From positions 1 through 14,407 of the forward strand of contig DYRC01000069.1 of NCBI GenBank assembly GCA_020718925.1: DNA of 14,407 nucleotides, given 5' to 3'. Positions 1 to 6,880 of the stretch are shown one piece after another (position 1 is the stretch's first letter; each line of letters begins with the position of its first letter). The notes under the pieces were generated by a model, which saw only the letters and a list, made by a program, of their open reading frames with translations, made no database searches and was not told the origin of the DNA. Position numbers and translations under genes: made by a program. This DNA comes from Desulfonema limicola (GTDB taxonomy: Bacteria > Desulfobacterota > Desulfobacteria > Desulfobacterales > DYRC01).

Positions 1-1
1 T

Positions 2-82
2 ATAGACAAACCTGAATATCATATTGCAAATATAAATAAGATCATGGGTATTTTGGTGAAAATGGTGCATCAGGAAGCCTGA
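2..82 (+). CDS. C-terminal tail of an unidentified upstream gene
   Basis: An open frame enters from the left edge and ends with TGA at 80-82, giving 26 residues that end in ILVKMVHQEA. It stops 17 bases before the UPF0175 start and reads the same way, so it is probably the last part of a gene in the same unit. The sequence is too short to assign to a family, and it could be a chance open frame. Confidence 0.3.
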   Translation: MDKPEYHIANINKIMGILVKMVHQEA

Positions 83-99
83 AGTTGGGATGATACGCA

Positions 100-357
100 A
101 TGACAGAAACAACTACATTTGAAGTTTCACAAGATATTTTGGCATCCTTGAAAGTCGGAATCAAAGATCTGATTCAGTCTATGCGTCTTGTTGCGGCAAT
201 TGCTTATTTTCAGGATAAAAAGCTCTCTTTGGGAAAAGCTGCTGAATTGGCAGGACTCAATCGCCTATGTTTCATGGATATTTTAGCTCAAAAAGGGATT
301 GTCATTTTTGATTATGATGAATCTGTTGCAGAGAGCGAGTTGCGGAGTTCGTTATAG
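100..357 (+). CDS. UPF0175 family protein (antitoxin-like)
   Basis: This 85-aa protein matches the UPF0175 family by its core LSLGKAAELAGL (about residues 47-58), followed by a predicted second helix and a short acidic tail with FDYDES. The KAAELAG segment looks like the helix-turn-helix-type part typical of the family. UPF0175 proteins are generally regarded as antitoxins of PIN-domain (DUF3368) toxins, usually encoded just downstream. Here the next gene is a transaldolase, starting 56 bases later, so no toxin partner is visible on the right. The partner may be absent, or the cut-off gene on the left may be involved. The ATG at 100 has a weak purine-rich stretch (GGGATGAT) upstream. The family call is firm; the antitoxin role here is inference. 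Confidence 0.8.
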   Translation: MTETTTFEVSQDILASLKVGIKDLIQSMRLVAAIAYFQDKKLSLGKAAELAGLNRLCFMDILAQKGIVIFDYDESVAESELRSSL

Positions 358-413
358 CGAAAGATTTGTGCATTCAATTTTAAAGCACATTGGAGAATAA
401 GGGGGGAAATAGA

Positions 414-1061
414 ATGAAGTTTTTCATAGATACGGCAAATATCAACGAAATCAGAGAGGCGCACAAAATGGGCATGGTGGATGGTGTTACCACCAATCCG
501 TCTCTGATTGCCAAAGAAGGGCGTGATTTTCAAACCATTATCCGGGAAATCTGCGAGATTGTGGACGGTCCCATCAGCGCGGAAGTTATCAGCTTGGATA
601 CTGACGGAATGCTGAAAGAAGCGCGTGAGCTTGCCAAAATTCACGAAAATATCGTGATTAAGATTCCCATGACGGTTGACGGATTGAAAGCCACCAAACA
701 ACTGTCTGAAGAAGGCATCAAAACCAATGTAACTCTGGTATTTTCACCGCTTCAGGCATTGATGGCAGCCAAAGCAGGCGCGACGTATGCCAGTCCGTTT
801 GTCGGGCGGTTGGATGATATATCCCAAAACGGTATGCAGTTGATTGAGCAGATTGTTGCGATTTATGACAACTACGGCTTTGATACGGAAATTATTGTCG
901 CCAGCATCCGCAATCCGCTTCATGTTCTGGATTCCGCGCTGATGGGCGCGCATATTGCCACGATTCCGTTTAACGTGCTTTCCAAATTGGCAGCGCATCC
1001 TCTGACAGACAAGGGCATCAAAGCATTTATGGATGACTGGAACAAGGCGAAAAAGAAGTAA
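414..1061 (+). CDS. tal: Transaldolase, small TalC/MipB-type
   Basis: The product is a 215-aa class I aldolase-fold enzyme that should transfer a dihydroxyacetone unit between sugar phosphates in the non-oxidative pentose phosphate pathway. It opens with MKFFIDTANINEI and has the GVTTNPSLIA signature at residues 24-33. The Schiff-base lysine is K83 in IVIKIPMT. Two positions separate true transaldolases from fructose-6-phosphate aldolase: E57 (in SAEVIS; Gln in E. coli FsaA) and F129 (in SPFVGRLDD; Tyr in FsaA). Both have the transaldolase state here. The ATG at 414 was chosen because it sits 7 bases after a GGGGGG run and gives the usual family length. A reading from 390 would add eight residues without support. 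pgsA begins one base after the stop, so the two are probably co-transcribed. Confidence 0.93.
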   Translation: MKFFIDTANINEIREAHKMGMVDGVTTNPSLIAKEGRDFQTIIREICEIVDGPISAEVISLDTDGMLKEARELAKIHENIVIKIPMTVDGLKATKQLSEEGIKTNVTLVFSPLQALMAAKAGATYASPFVGRLDDISQNGMQLIEQIVAIYDNYGFDTEIIVASIRNPLHVLDSALMGAHIATIPFNVLSKLAAHPLTDKGIKAFMDDWNKAKKK

Positions 1062-1062
1062 T

Positions 1063-1659
1063 ATGAACATTAAAACAATAACCCCGGCTGATCTCTTTAA
1101 TAGCGAAAAGCTCAAAAATATGTTAAGCGATCCGAATTCGCTGACGCTGTTTCGTATTGCGGCAGCGCCGGGGATTGTTGTATTGCTGTTTTTTCCGAAT
1201 CGGATTTGCACGTTTCTGGCGGCTATCCTGTTCAGTGCGGCTGCGATTACAGATTATTTTGACGGCTATTTTGCAAGACAGCGGGGCATGACATCTGCAT
1301 TCGGAAAAGCCATGGATCCTTTGGCAGACAAGCTTTTGGTCTCATCATCGCTGATTATGCTGGCGTCTTTGGGCTGGATACCGGGATGGGTGGTATGTGT
1401 GATTATCGCACGCGAACTGGCAATTACCGGGTTGCGCGGCATGATTTCCGACAAAGGCGCGGATGTTTCTGCGTCAAATCTCGGAAAATACAAAACCGGT
1501 TTTCAGATTGCGGCAATTATCCCTTTGATCTTTCATTATCCGTATTTCGGGGTGAATCTTCATGCGATTGGCATGTTTTTTCTCTGGGGTGCGCTGATAT
1601 ATTCACTCTGGTCAGGAATTGATTATCTTATCCGTTTCGGAAAGCTGATTGATATTTAA
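1063..1659 (+). CDS. pgsA: CDP-diacylglycerol-glycerol-3-phosphate 3-phosphatidyltransferase
   Basis: This 198-aa integral membrane enzyme makes phosphatidylglycerophosphate from CDP-diacylglycerol and glycerol-3-phosphate, the committed step to phosphatidylglycerol and cardiolipin. The full CDP-alcohol phosphatidyltransferase signature D-G-x2-A-R-x8-G-x3-D-x3-D is present, with D67-G68, A71-R72, G81, D85 and D89. An extra Asp at D64 precedes it. Hydrophobic segments lie near residues 31-46, 50-63, 90-115, 145-155 and 168-185. The N-terminus begins PNSLTLFRI at 24-32, as in PgsA. The ATG at 1063 is one base past the tal stop and has AAAAAGAAG as a possible ribosome site inside the end of tal, suggesting coupling. 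PgsA is favoured over a phosphatidylcholine or inositol synthase by length and N-terminus. Confidence 0.9.
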   Translation: MNIKTITPADLFNSEKLKNMLSDPNSLTLFRIAAAPGIVVLLFFPNRICTFLAAILFSAAAITDYFDGYFARQRGMTSAFGKAMDPLADKLLVSSSLIMLASLGWIPGWVVCVIIARELAITGLRGMISDKGADVSASNLGKYKTGFQIAAIIPLIFHYPYFGVNLHAIGMFFLWGALIYSLWSGIDYLIRFGKLIDI

Positions 1660-1741
1660 CCTAACCCCCCGGCCCCTTTCCTGAAAGGGAAGGGGGAGAC
1701 ATCAGAATACTCCCCCCTCTCCGTTTCGGGGTGGGGTTTTC
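1660..1741. repeat. Bipartite GC-rich palindromic repeat, copy 1
   Basis: Directly after the pgsA stop is a unit beginning CCTAACCCCCCGGCCCC that folds into a hairpin (CCCCTTTCC, loop TGAAA, GGGAAGGGG, one G-T wobble). An 11-base spacer follows, then a second inverted unit (CTCCCC...GTTTCGGGGTGGGG). The same two-unit architecture occurs at 12073-12165 in the opposite orientation. The conserved unit matches there over about 40 bases, with roughly one gap and one mismatch. This is a dispersed REP-like element and has no evident coding potential. Confidence 0.75.
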
Positions 1742-1754
1742 ATTTAAAAAAAGT

Positions 1755-1787
1755 AAAGGCGTTGGCGATTTTATCACCAACGCCTTT
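1755..1787. terminator. Bidirectional rho-independent terminator between pgsA and the GT2 gene
   Basis: A perfect 11-bp stem (AAAGGCGTTGG / CCAACGCCTTT) is extended by GAT/ATC across one mismatch, with a TTT loop. It is followed by CTTTTAT on the plus strand and preceded by A-runs that become U-runs on the minus strand. It lies between two convergent genes and can serve both. Confidence 0.85.
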
Positions 1788-1804
1788 CTTTTATATTTTC
1801 GGAT

Positions 1805-3247
1805 TTAGCCTTTGACAGAACTCAGCGCCAATACCTGAGAAGGTGTGCTTTCAACAGTCTGAACCTTCTGAACGCTGATTTGCCGTGTCAGCCACCCGGA
1901 ATTATGCACCGTCAGAACAGAATAGGGCGTAATCCAATTCAATGCCACAAAAGAGAAAATCGCATACGCATACGCCAGCAGAGCATCTGTATTTCGGTAT
2001 CGGTGATAATAAAACGCCGCGCTTACGCCTGAAGAGATGACAATGCCTATCAGAATATTCAGCCCCATTGTAAAAGGATGCTGAATCAGATAGCCCATGC
2101 TCACCGCAAGCAACACCTGAGCCACTGTCATTTCAAGCCAACTCATAATCAGGTTGATCTGTGCGCCCAATGCAGAGCCTTCGCGGAATTTACGGAATGC
2201 AAAGCCTGTCATTACCATATTTTCCCGAACATTGCTTCGTCCCCAGCGCAGCAGCATCCTGCACAGGCTTTTATAATCAGACGGAATATTCGTATAAACC
2301 ATTGCATTCTGCTGAAACCGGACATAATAGCCTTCACGCAGAATCAGATTGGTAATTGCACGATCTTCGCCGATTTTATAGGGTTTTCCCAGAAAGGTCT
2401 GATTTACCCATTCATCCATCACATTTTTAACCAAATCAGCGCGATACGCAGACAACGCGCCCGGCGTACACATCACGGTATTCACCATGCTCTGACTTGC
2501 GCGTACAAAATCAAAACTGTAAAAGAACGTAACATCCATCATGCGCGGAATGATGCCGTCTTTGCGATTCAATACGCGGACATTTCCGGCAACTGCGCCG
2601 ACTTTTTTATCATGCACAAAGGGACTTACCAAACGGCGGAGCGTTTTCGGCTCTACCACTGAATCACTGTCAACGGTTACAATAACATCGCCCGTGCTGC
2701 TCACAAAACCGGAATACAGCGCGTGTCGTTTTCCTTTATTGACCGCATGTTTCAATGGCGTAATTCTTCCTTTGAGTTTTTTTGCCGCCATCTTAATCCA
2801 ATGCCAGGTATCATCCGCGCTTCCGTCATCTATGGCAATAATCTGAAGCTTATCTGCCGGATAATCGCTTTTTGCAAGACTTTCCAGCGCCATCAGAACA
2901 TGACGCCCTTCATTATATGCCGGAACAATCACCGTACATCTCGGCAGTTGTTTATCAGAGCAACTCGGCGCAGGGCGGTATTTCCATACCAATATCACCT
3001 GCCACACAAAAACGCCTACGGTCAGGGTTAAAAATATTTCACCCGTAGTCAGAAACAGCGTTCCCCATAAATCATTGCAAAGGTGGCGGGTGGTGCTGAG
3101 TACCCGCTCCAAGTTGATTGCTGCAAATGTTAAAACAACAGACACGCTTGCAAAAATCAGAAATTGTGTCCACCAGTTCTTTTCAAAGATACTGCCAGCT
3201 TCCGGCAATATCGGCGCATCCCAAGCATTCTTCAATGTTGTAGCCAT
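1805..3247 (-). CDS. Membrane family 2 glycosyltransferase (processive HAS/NodC-like type)
   Basis: This 480-aa inner-membrane protein has a cytosolic GT-A domain flanked by membrane helices. Two helices lie near residues 27-46 and 62-88. The GT2 core starts at TVIVPAYNEG (105-114). It has D140-D141-G for nucleotide binding, D193-S-D195 for metal, and the GED base motif at 293-295. RW at 334-335 sits in MLLRWGRS, where the usual QxxRW has Met in place of Gln. Three more hydrophobic spans lie near 363-388, 393-413 and 422-447, and the end contains GWLTR. This layout fits synthases of hyaluronan, chitin-oligosaccharide or exopolysaccharide type; the sugar and product cannot be told. The ATG at 3247 was chosen because of an AGGG 8 bases upstream. 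A TTG at 3328 would add 27 residues. No partner exopolysaccharide genes are visible nearby. Confidence 0.85.
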   Translation of the reverse strand: MATTLKNAWDAPILPEAGSIFEKNWWTQFLIFASVSVVLTFAAINLERVLSTTRHLCNDLWGTLFLTTGEIFLTLTVGVFVWQVILVWKYRPAPSCSDKQLPRCTVIVPAYNEGRHVLMALESLAKSDYPADKLQIIAIDDGSADDTWHWIKMAAKKLKGRITPLKHAVNKGKRHALYSGFVSSTGDVIVTVDSDSVVEPKTLRRLVSPFVHDKKVGAVAGNVRVLNRKDGIIPRMMDVTFFYSFDFVRASQSMVNTVMCTPGALSAYRADLVKNVMDEWVNQTFLGKPYKIGEDRAITNLILREGYYVRFQQNAMVYTNIPSDYKSLCRMLLRWGRSNVRENMVMTGFAFRKFREGSALGAQINLIMSWLEMTVAQVLLAVSMGYLIQHPFTMGLNILIGIVISSGVSAAFYYHRYRNTDALLAYAYAIFSFVALNWITPYSVLTVHNSGWLTRQISVQKVQTVESTPSQVLALSSVKG

Positions 3248-3613
3248 TTTATACCCTATCTTCACATCGTCAGGAGTTAAGATAATAATCCATTTAAAGT
3301 CATGCTCTTTAAGCAAGGGGTGTGCCAAAATTTAAAATGTTGATATGCTTATAACAAGCTGCTGAAATGGCTATCTCAGTTACGAATTTTGCACTTCTGA
3401 TTACGATTTTTTCACATGGCGTACCTAACTCCCCGTCCCCACAATGCCATTAAGTTAAAAAATTGTCTGAACAACAATGATGTCTGATGATTATAAATGA
3501 GGCTGATAAGGCGTGGGAGTTCGGGCAGTTTGTAGGATGCGCGGAATCGGACATCGGAATTGTTCGGGAAGGATAACGCAATGTTCAGCCGTTCCATCGG
3601 CTGCAACTGATGG
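3248..3613. other. Intergenic region with a degenerate repeat, no convincing gene
   Basis: About 366 bases lie between the GT2 gene and the GNAT gene, both on the minus strand. CCTAACTCCCCGTCCCC at 3424-3440 differs at two positions from the start of the palindromic repeat at 1660, and may be a decayed third copy without its hairpin. A 64-codon minus-strand open frame (3412-3606) has no recognisable domain and no clear ribosome site. No strong promoter or terminator is evident. Confidence 0.4.
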
Positions 3614-4159
3614 TTAGGTTATCAGACGTTTCAGATCAAAGTACATAGTTCTTGTCGGTTTTTTTGTATCTTTCTGATTCAGAAATTGGAAATCATTCTT
3701 CCGATAAAAAGCCAGAACACGATCTTCATTGTAAGCGTCAACCGTAATAAACCGGCATCCGGTTCTGTTATCAACTATAAAGAAATGCTTAATTAACCCG
3801 ATGATATAAGTTCCGATGTTCTTTTTCTGATAATTTTCATCAACACCGAGCCGTGCAATTTTTACAGCAGGCTGGTACGGATACCGTTTTTTTTCAGGCA
3901 AAAAGCTTTTCTGATCTTTGGAAAATTGGATTGCATCGTTACACAGGCTGCAAAAGGCTATCGGCACGTCAGCCCTTTGCAGCATCAGGACATAAGTCTC
4001 GGCTAATAATTCGTTTCTGTGTTTTTCGGCGTCATTACGGATGAAGTCGTTCAGGTCGGTATCTCCGCATGAGAAAGATTGAAAAACAGAGAAATTATTA
4101 ACTTTTTTCAGGATAAAATCCTGATTTTTATCAATTATTCTGTTTCTGTCTATCTGCAT
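3614..4159 (-). CDS. GNAT acetyltransferase, probable TacT-like toxin
   Basis: This 181-aa GCN5-related N-acetyltransferase resembles toxins of type II systems that acetylate aminoacyl-tRNA. It has the N-terminal CGDTDLNDFIRNDA segment (31-44) seen in this group. The acetyl-CoA motif A is ARLGVDENYQKKNIGTYII (102-120), and a C-terminal AFYRKNDFQFL (150-160) places Tyr152 where these enzymes carry the catalytic Tyr. In the pyrophosphate loop the usual Q/R-x-x-G-x-G/A reads Q111-K-K-N114-I-G116, so the first Gly is Asn; this may weaken or tune acetyl-CoA binding. The ATG at 4159 lies 29 bases inside the upstream 57-aa gene in another frame, which is typical of toxin-antitoxin coupling, and AAGAGA is close upstream. 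The toxin role is inferred from family and arrangement; an ordinary acetyltransferase is possible. Confidence 0.8.
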   Translation of the reverse strand: MQIDRNRIIDKNQDFILKKVNNFSVFQSFSCGDTDLNDFIRNDAEKHRNELLAETYVLMLQRADVPIAFCSLCNDAIQFSKDQKSFLPEKKRYPYQPAVKIARLGVDENYQKKNIGTYIIGLIKHFFIVDNRTGCRFITVDAYNEDRVLAFYRKNDFQFLNQKDTKKPTRTMYFDLKRLIT

Positions 4160-4304
4160 GTTCTCTTATGAGCTTTTTCACGGATTCATCAATCCGGGGC
4201 AAAACCAATTTTACCGGCTTCTTCAAATCCTTTTCGACCCTTTTCAGAAATCTTTTTGTATCCGCAACCCCGAGTTTGGGAGTTGCCTGAATCGGTAATG
4301 CCAT
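4131..4304 (-). CDS. 57-aa small protein, candidate antitoxin of the GNAT gene
   Basis: This short gene starts at ATG 4304, six bases after a near-perfect ribosome site (AAAGGAGG), with a sigma70-like promoter further upstream. It encodes a basic protein, MALPIQATPKLGVADTKRFL at the start and ESVKKLIREHADRQKQNN at the end, with 13 Lys/Arg among 57 residues. It overlaps the GNAT gene by 29 bases, so the pair is probably one translationally coupled unit. Usual GNAT antitoxins are ribbon-helix-helix (DUF1778-like) proteins of about 90 aa. This one is shorter and I do not recognise a family, although PVKLVLPRIDESVKKLI could form a beta strand followed by a helix. The antitoxin role is inferred from position, size and expression signals. 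Confidence 0.7.
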   Translation of the reverse strand: MALPIQATPKLGVADTKRFLKRVEKDLKKPVKLVLPRIDESVKKLIREHADRQKQNN

Positions 4305-4330
4305 AATCATCCTCCTTTGTTTAAAAAAAA

Positions 4331-4359
4331 ATGATAATTGAACATATCCGTAATGTCAA
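4331..4359 (-). promoter_or_regulatory. Sigma70-like promoter for the 57-aa/GNAT pair
   Basis: Read on the minus strand, this is TTGACA, a 17-base spacer, then TATCAT: a perfect -35 and a 5/6 -10. It lies about 27 bases upstream of the start codon at 4304, with the strong ribosome site between. Confidence 0.8.
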
Positions 4360-4570
4360 GAAATTATTTATGGTGAAAAAATTAATTAATCTAAACAGTA
4401 TATTAGTACAAGGTAGGAAAATTCTACCATCCGAATACATCATTTCCTACCATCAAATACGGACTTTCCCACTTATATTTTTCGTAAATTTGTGAGAGTC
4501 AATAACTATGGATCGGCGGTTTTAATGTTGCGTGTTATTGACAATTGAAAAATTAAAAGGAAGGTAAAAA

Positions 4571-5250
4571 ATGAAAAAACTGGTCGGATTGATGATCGTC
4601 ATAATGATGGTCGGCGTTTTTGCTGTTGCATGTCTGGCAGAAGAAGGGAGAGTTCCTCAACATCGGTAATGGTGGAAGAAGAGAGTTCCTCTGCATCTCT
4701 GCCCTTCTCGAATGAGATTACGGTTGGAAATCATATCATTACGATATCCACACGAAATCAGATTGATACTTCGGTACTTTTGGAGGGTATTAACGAGAAT
4801 GATGACTTTTCAAGCATTTCCTCAAAGATTGAGTCCGAAAAATTGAGCCTGTATCCTGATGAAGAAATTGAAGTTAAGATTTCTGACCTTTCTGACAAAT
4901 CGGGGAAAAGGTCTAAGAGGGCAGCATCGAAAATAACCCCGATACCCAATACGGCAATAAAGTCTTTTTTAGAGGACGAATCTATTTCATACGACAGGGC
5001 TGTATCCGAAACGAAAGTATGCCATCTTGCTATGATAGTTGTCAATGTGAAGAGTGGCTATGCTAAACTGGAGAAGTATTTAAATGGTTCGTGGTTACCA
5101 GTTACTGGGTTTGAAAAAACACCCGGTGGTAAAACCCAACACTGGTTTATATCAGGTAGTTATGGTGAGAAAGGGTTCAGAGTGACATCAGCAGTAAAAG
5201 GGCAAAAAGTAAAAGCTGATGTTGTAATGAAATTTTATAAGGCGGGGTAA
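4571..5250 (+). pseudogene. Frameshifted gene for an exported protein of unknown function
   Basis: An ATG at 4571 behind AAGGAAGG starts a clear signal peptide, MKKLVGLMIVIMMVGVFAVA, followed by CLAEE, but this frame stops at 4667-4669. A long open frame overlaps it one frame over (first ATG 4630, stop at 5250) and carries the mature part of about 200 residues with no export signal of its own. GAAGAAGGGAGAGTTCC near 4640 and GAAGAAGAGAGTTCC near 4675 are two copies of the same short stretch, the first having two extra G bases. Removing those two bases joins signal peptide and body in one frame as ACLAEEESSS. The body has a Ser/Glu-rich start, a basic KSGKRSKRAASK patch, and a C-terminal part rich in aromatic and Gly residues. 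I recognise no family. It could be a true pseudogene, a phase-variable gene or a sequence error. Confidence 0.65.
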
Positions 5251-5434
5251 TGGGCTAAAGTGTTACACGCAGCAAAGCATAACAAACCGCCTGCTCCTGT
5301 TCTGTAGGATGGCTGAAGCAATCATCGCTGAATGGGAGCATTTTTATCTTTCACTTCGGATAATCAAAAAAGGACAATGCTGACGATTCGGAAAACCCGA
5401 ATATCATAGCCGAGTATTGAAAAGGATGGAAAAC

Positions 5435-5816
5435 ATGAAACGGATTATTTTTACCCTATGTTTTGTAGTAGGGGCATTTTTTTGTCTGACGGTCGGACAA
5501 GTAGCTGCAAATGAAATACCGCAGGATTCCACTTATGTCTATTGGGTCTATAGTGATCCGCAACAAGGAACGTGGTCAGAAGAGAGTTCTCCGTTGCAGG
5601 GGGCAGTTTTCCAGAAAGCAATTATCTGGAATGGTTAAAGGCTTTCCCAGTAAGACTATCGGAAATGCGGATGTTTATTTCATGGAAGAATCAAAAACGA
5701 CAGCCTTTGTGTATTATAACGATAAGGGATTCAGTACTATAATTTTGCTGATTCCTGACAAGATGAAGGAAATTCATCCATCATCACACTCAGACATAGC
5801 CACAGAGTCAGAATAG
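5435..5816 (+). pseudogene. Second small exported-protein gene, apparently frameshifted
   Basis: The ATG at 5435 follows AAAGGATGG and starts a good signal peptide: basic MKRI, a hydrophobic core, and a likely cleavage after GQVAA before NEIP (residues 25-26). This frame ends at 5638 after 67 codons. The next frame carries a plausible continuation, from about 5631 to the TAG at 5814-5816 (VKGFPSKTI...VYFMEESKTTAFVYYNDKG...LLIPDKMKE). A shift by one base near 5630 would give a secreted protein of roughly 125 aa. Alternatively the second part could be its own 61-aa gene starting at ATG 5631, overlapping the first stop by 8 bases, but that gene would lack a ribosome site and an export signal. 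I recognise no family. It follows the first broken exported gene in the same direction, so the two may have been a pair. Confidence 0.5.
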
Positions 5817-5891
5817 GTTATTTCCAATTTGTTTTCAGAGGTTTTGTCAGAGACCGAATATCAGATGAGGCTATCAAAGACATTCAACAAA

Positions 5892-5922
5892 AGGGCAGCC
5901 GGAAATCTCCCCCGACTGCCCT
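5892..5922 (+). terminator. Possible hairpin terminator after the exported-protein genes
   Basis: AGGGCAG and CTGCCCT form a 7-bp stem, extended by CGG/CCG across a mismatch. The following bases (ATCTCTTCACATTTT) contain only a weak T tract, so termination efficiency is uncertain. Confidence 0.35.
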
Positions 5923-6053
5923 ATCTCTTCACATTTTCGGAAAAATTGCAACGTAACGGCGTGAACCGTGTCTGAGTTCCTGCGGGTACTCGCTTTGCAT
6001 TTTGAAATAAGTGAAGCTATCGGAAAACCTAACCAGTTGTTCAACAGTTTTTT

Positions 6054-6090
6054 TTCCGGCTAGTATGCTGTTTTGACATGATAGCCGGAA
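6054..6090. repeat. 37-base inverted repeat in the intergenic region
   Basis: TTCCGGCTA pairs perfectly with TAGCCGGAA. After two mismatched positions ATG pairs with CAT, leaving a loop of nine bases. An 8-T run lies 5' of the hairpin on the plus strand, so neither strand has the hairpin-then-U order of an intrinsic terminator. It could be a protein-binding site or a repeat remnant. Confidence 0.45.
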
Positions 6091-6385
6091 AGCCTTCGTA
6101 AATGAGTCAGTCTGTATATCCGCCGATATAAAAAAGCAAGAACTTTTTTTACGATTTTACAAAATAAAAAGCTGTCTGTAAATAAACATAGTAAATTAAG
6201 TATAATATAATTTTTTTAAAGGTTTGCCGGAAATTATTGTTGACCTATTTCCTGATTATGGCATAATTAATTCCTTATATAAAAAAAAACAATCAGTTAT
6301 GAATCTGTCTTCCGCAGAGTTATTATTTCATAAAATACGGAATTTCAGACATTCCTAAGTACTCATTCATAAAATTTTATGTGTA

Positions 6386-6414
6386 ATGACAGGTCAGAGA
6401 TTATGTGTTATAAT
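6386..6414 (+). promoter_or_regulatory. Strong sigma70-like promoter
   Basis: ATGACA, 17 bases, TATAAT: a 5/6 -35 and a perfect -10 at optimal spacing. Transcription would begin near 6421 and enter the small open frame at 6465, whose ribosome site follows about 30 bases later. Confidence 0.7.
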
Positions 6415-6464
6415 TATGTCTATGATTCGGAATCAGTCCGGAATCGGAAAGGAGCGGAGAAAAA

Positions 6465-6704
6465 ATGAACATACCTCACAGATCTGTTTCCGGGTTAAGC
6501 GGAGATGAGATAACAACCCTGAACGGACCGGTAAAAAATCACGATTCCTACCGTGTCCGCAGGCGGAGCCCTCTGCTGTTCTGCCGGGTTCCGGAAAATC
6601 CGGCATCGACGTTATCTCTTCCGCGCAGCGGAGCACCTCCGGAACCGGCAGAGCCTGATACCGGGATTATCGGAAAATTCATAAAAGAACATCCGATTCT
6701 CTGA
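6465..6704 (+). CDS. 79-aa hypothetical protein, possibly the front part of a broken gene
   Basis: The ATG at 6465 has GGAG six bases upstream and a strong promoter about 50 bases further back, so it has good expression signals. The 79-aa product is rich in Pro, Arg and Ser (VRRRSPLLFCRVPENPAS, then GAPPEPAEPDTG), ends GKFIKEHPIL, and matches no family I know. Another frame stays open across its right half and continues to 6880, which suggests that the original gene ran further and has shifted frame near 6700. Low-complexity composition means it could also be a non-functional open frame. Confidence 0.4.
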   Translation: MNIPHRSVSGLSGDEITTLNGPVKNHDSYRVRRRSPLLFCRVPENPASTLSLPRSGAPPEPAEPDTGIIGKFIKEHPIL

Positions 6705-6880
6705 AAATAATTCCGGAAGAAAGTATTGAAAAAAATGTAAAAAATTCAGTTCAGGCTGCGAGAAGCATTGCACCGAAGTTTATCGAAGATGGTATTGAAA
6801 TCGGTACAATTGAATCTGCAAAACTGACGGGTAGTGGGCATCGGCAGATTGGTTGGAATAGAATTAAATATTTGCTATGA
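6659..6880 (+). pseudogene. C-terminal fragment of a broken gene without a start
   Basis: This open frame begins after a TGA at 6656-6658 and ends with TGA at 6878-6880, giving 73 codons with no ATG near the start. The residues from about SLKIIPEESIEKNV through RSIAPKFIEDGIEIG to SGHRQIGWNRIKYLL look like real protein with helices and a structured end. The frame differs by one base from that of the 79-aa gene starting at 6465, which ends within it. I read the two as halves of one gene separated by a small indel near 6700. I recognise no family. Confidence 0.4.

Larger units (their letters stand above)
5817..6464. other. Long AT-rich intergenic region
   Basis: Roughly 650 bases hold no convincing gene. 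Three structures stand out: a GC hairpin at 5892-5922, a 37-base hairpin at 6054-6090, and a near-consensus promoter at 6386-6414. The middle (about 6115-6380) is strongly AT-rich with many A and T runs and no open frame of note. Confidence 0.6.

Noticed and set aside
2078..2662. 194-codon plus-strand frame inside the GT2 gene
   Set aside because: It is antisense to the conserved glycosyltransferase core, is His/Ile-rich and lacks any domain; the opposite strand is clearly coding.
3412..3606. 64-codon open frame on the minus strand
   Set aside because: No recognisable domain, no clear ribosome site, and its end overlaps the degenerate repeat at 3424; too weak to call a gene.
5251..5434. Possible terminator or small gene between the two exported-protein genes
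   Set aside because: GCTCC/GGAGC can pair only across a long loop and the GCTGAA copies are direct, not inverted; no frame of interest was seen.
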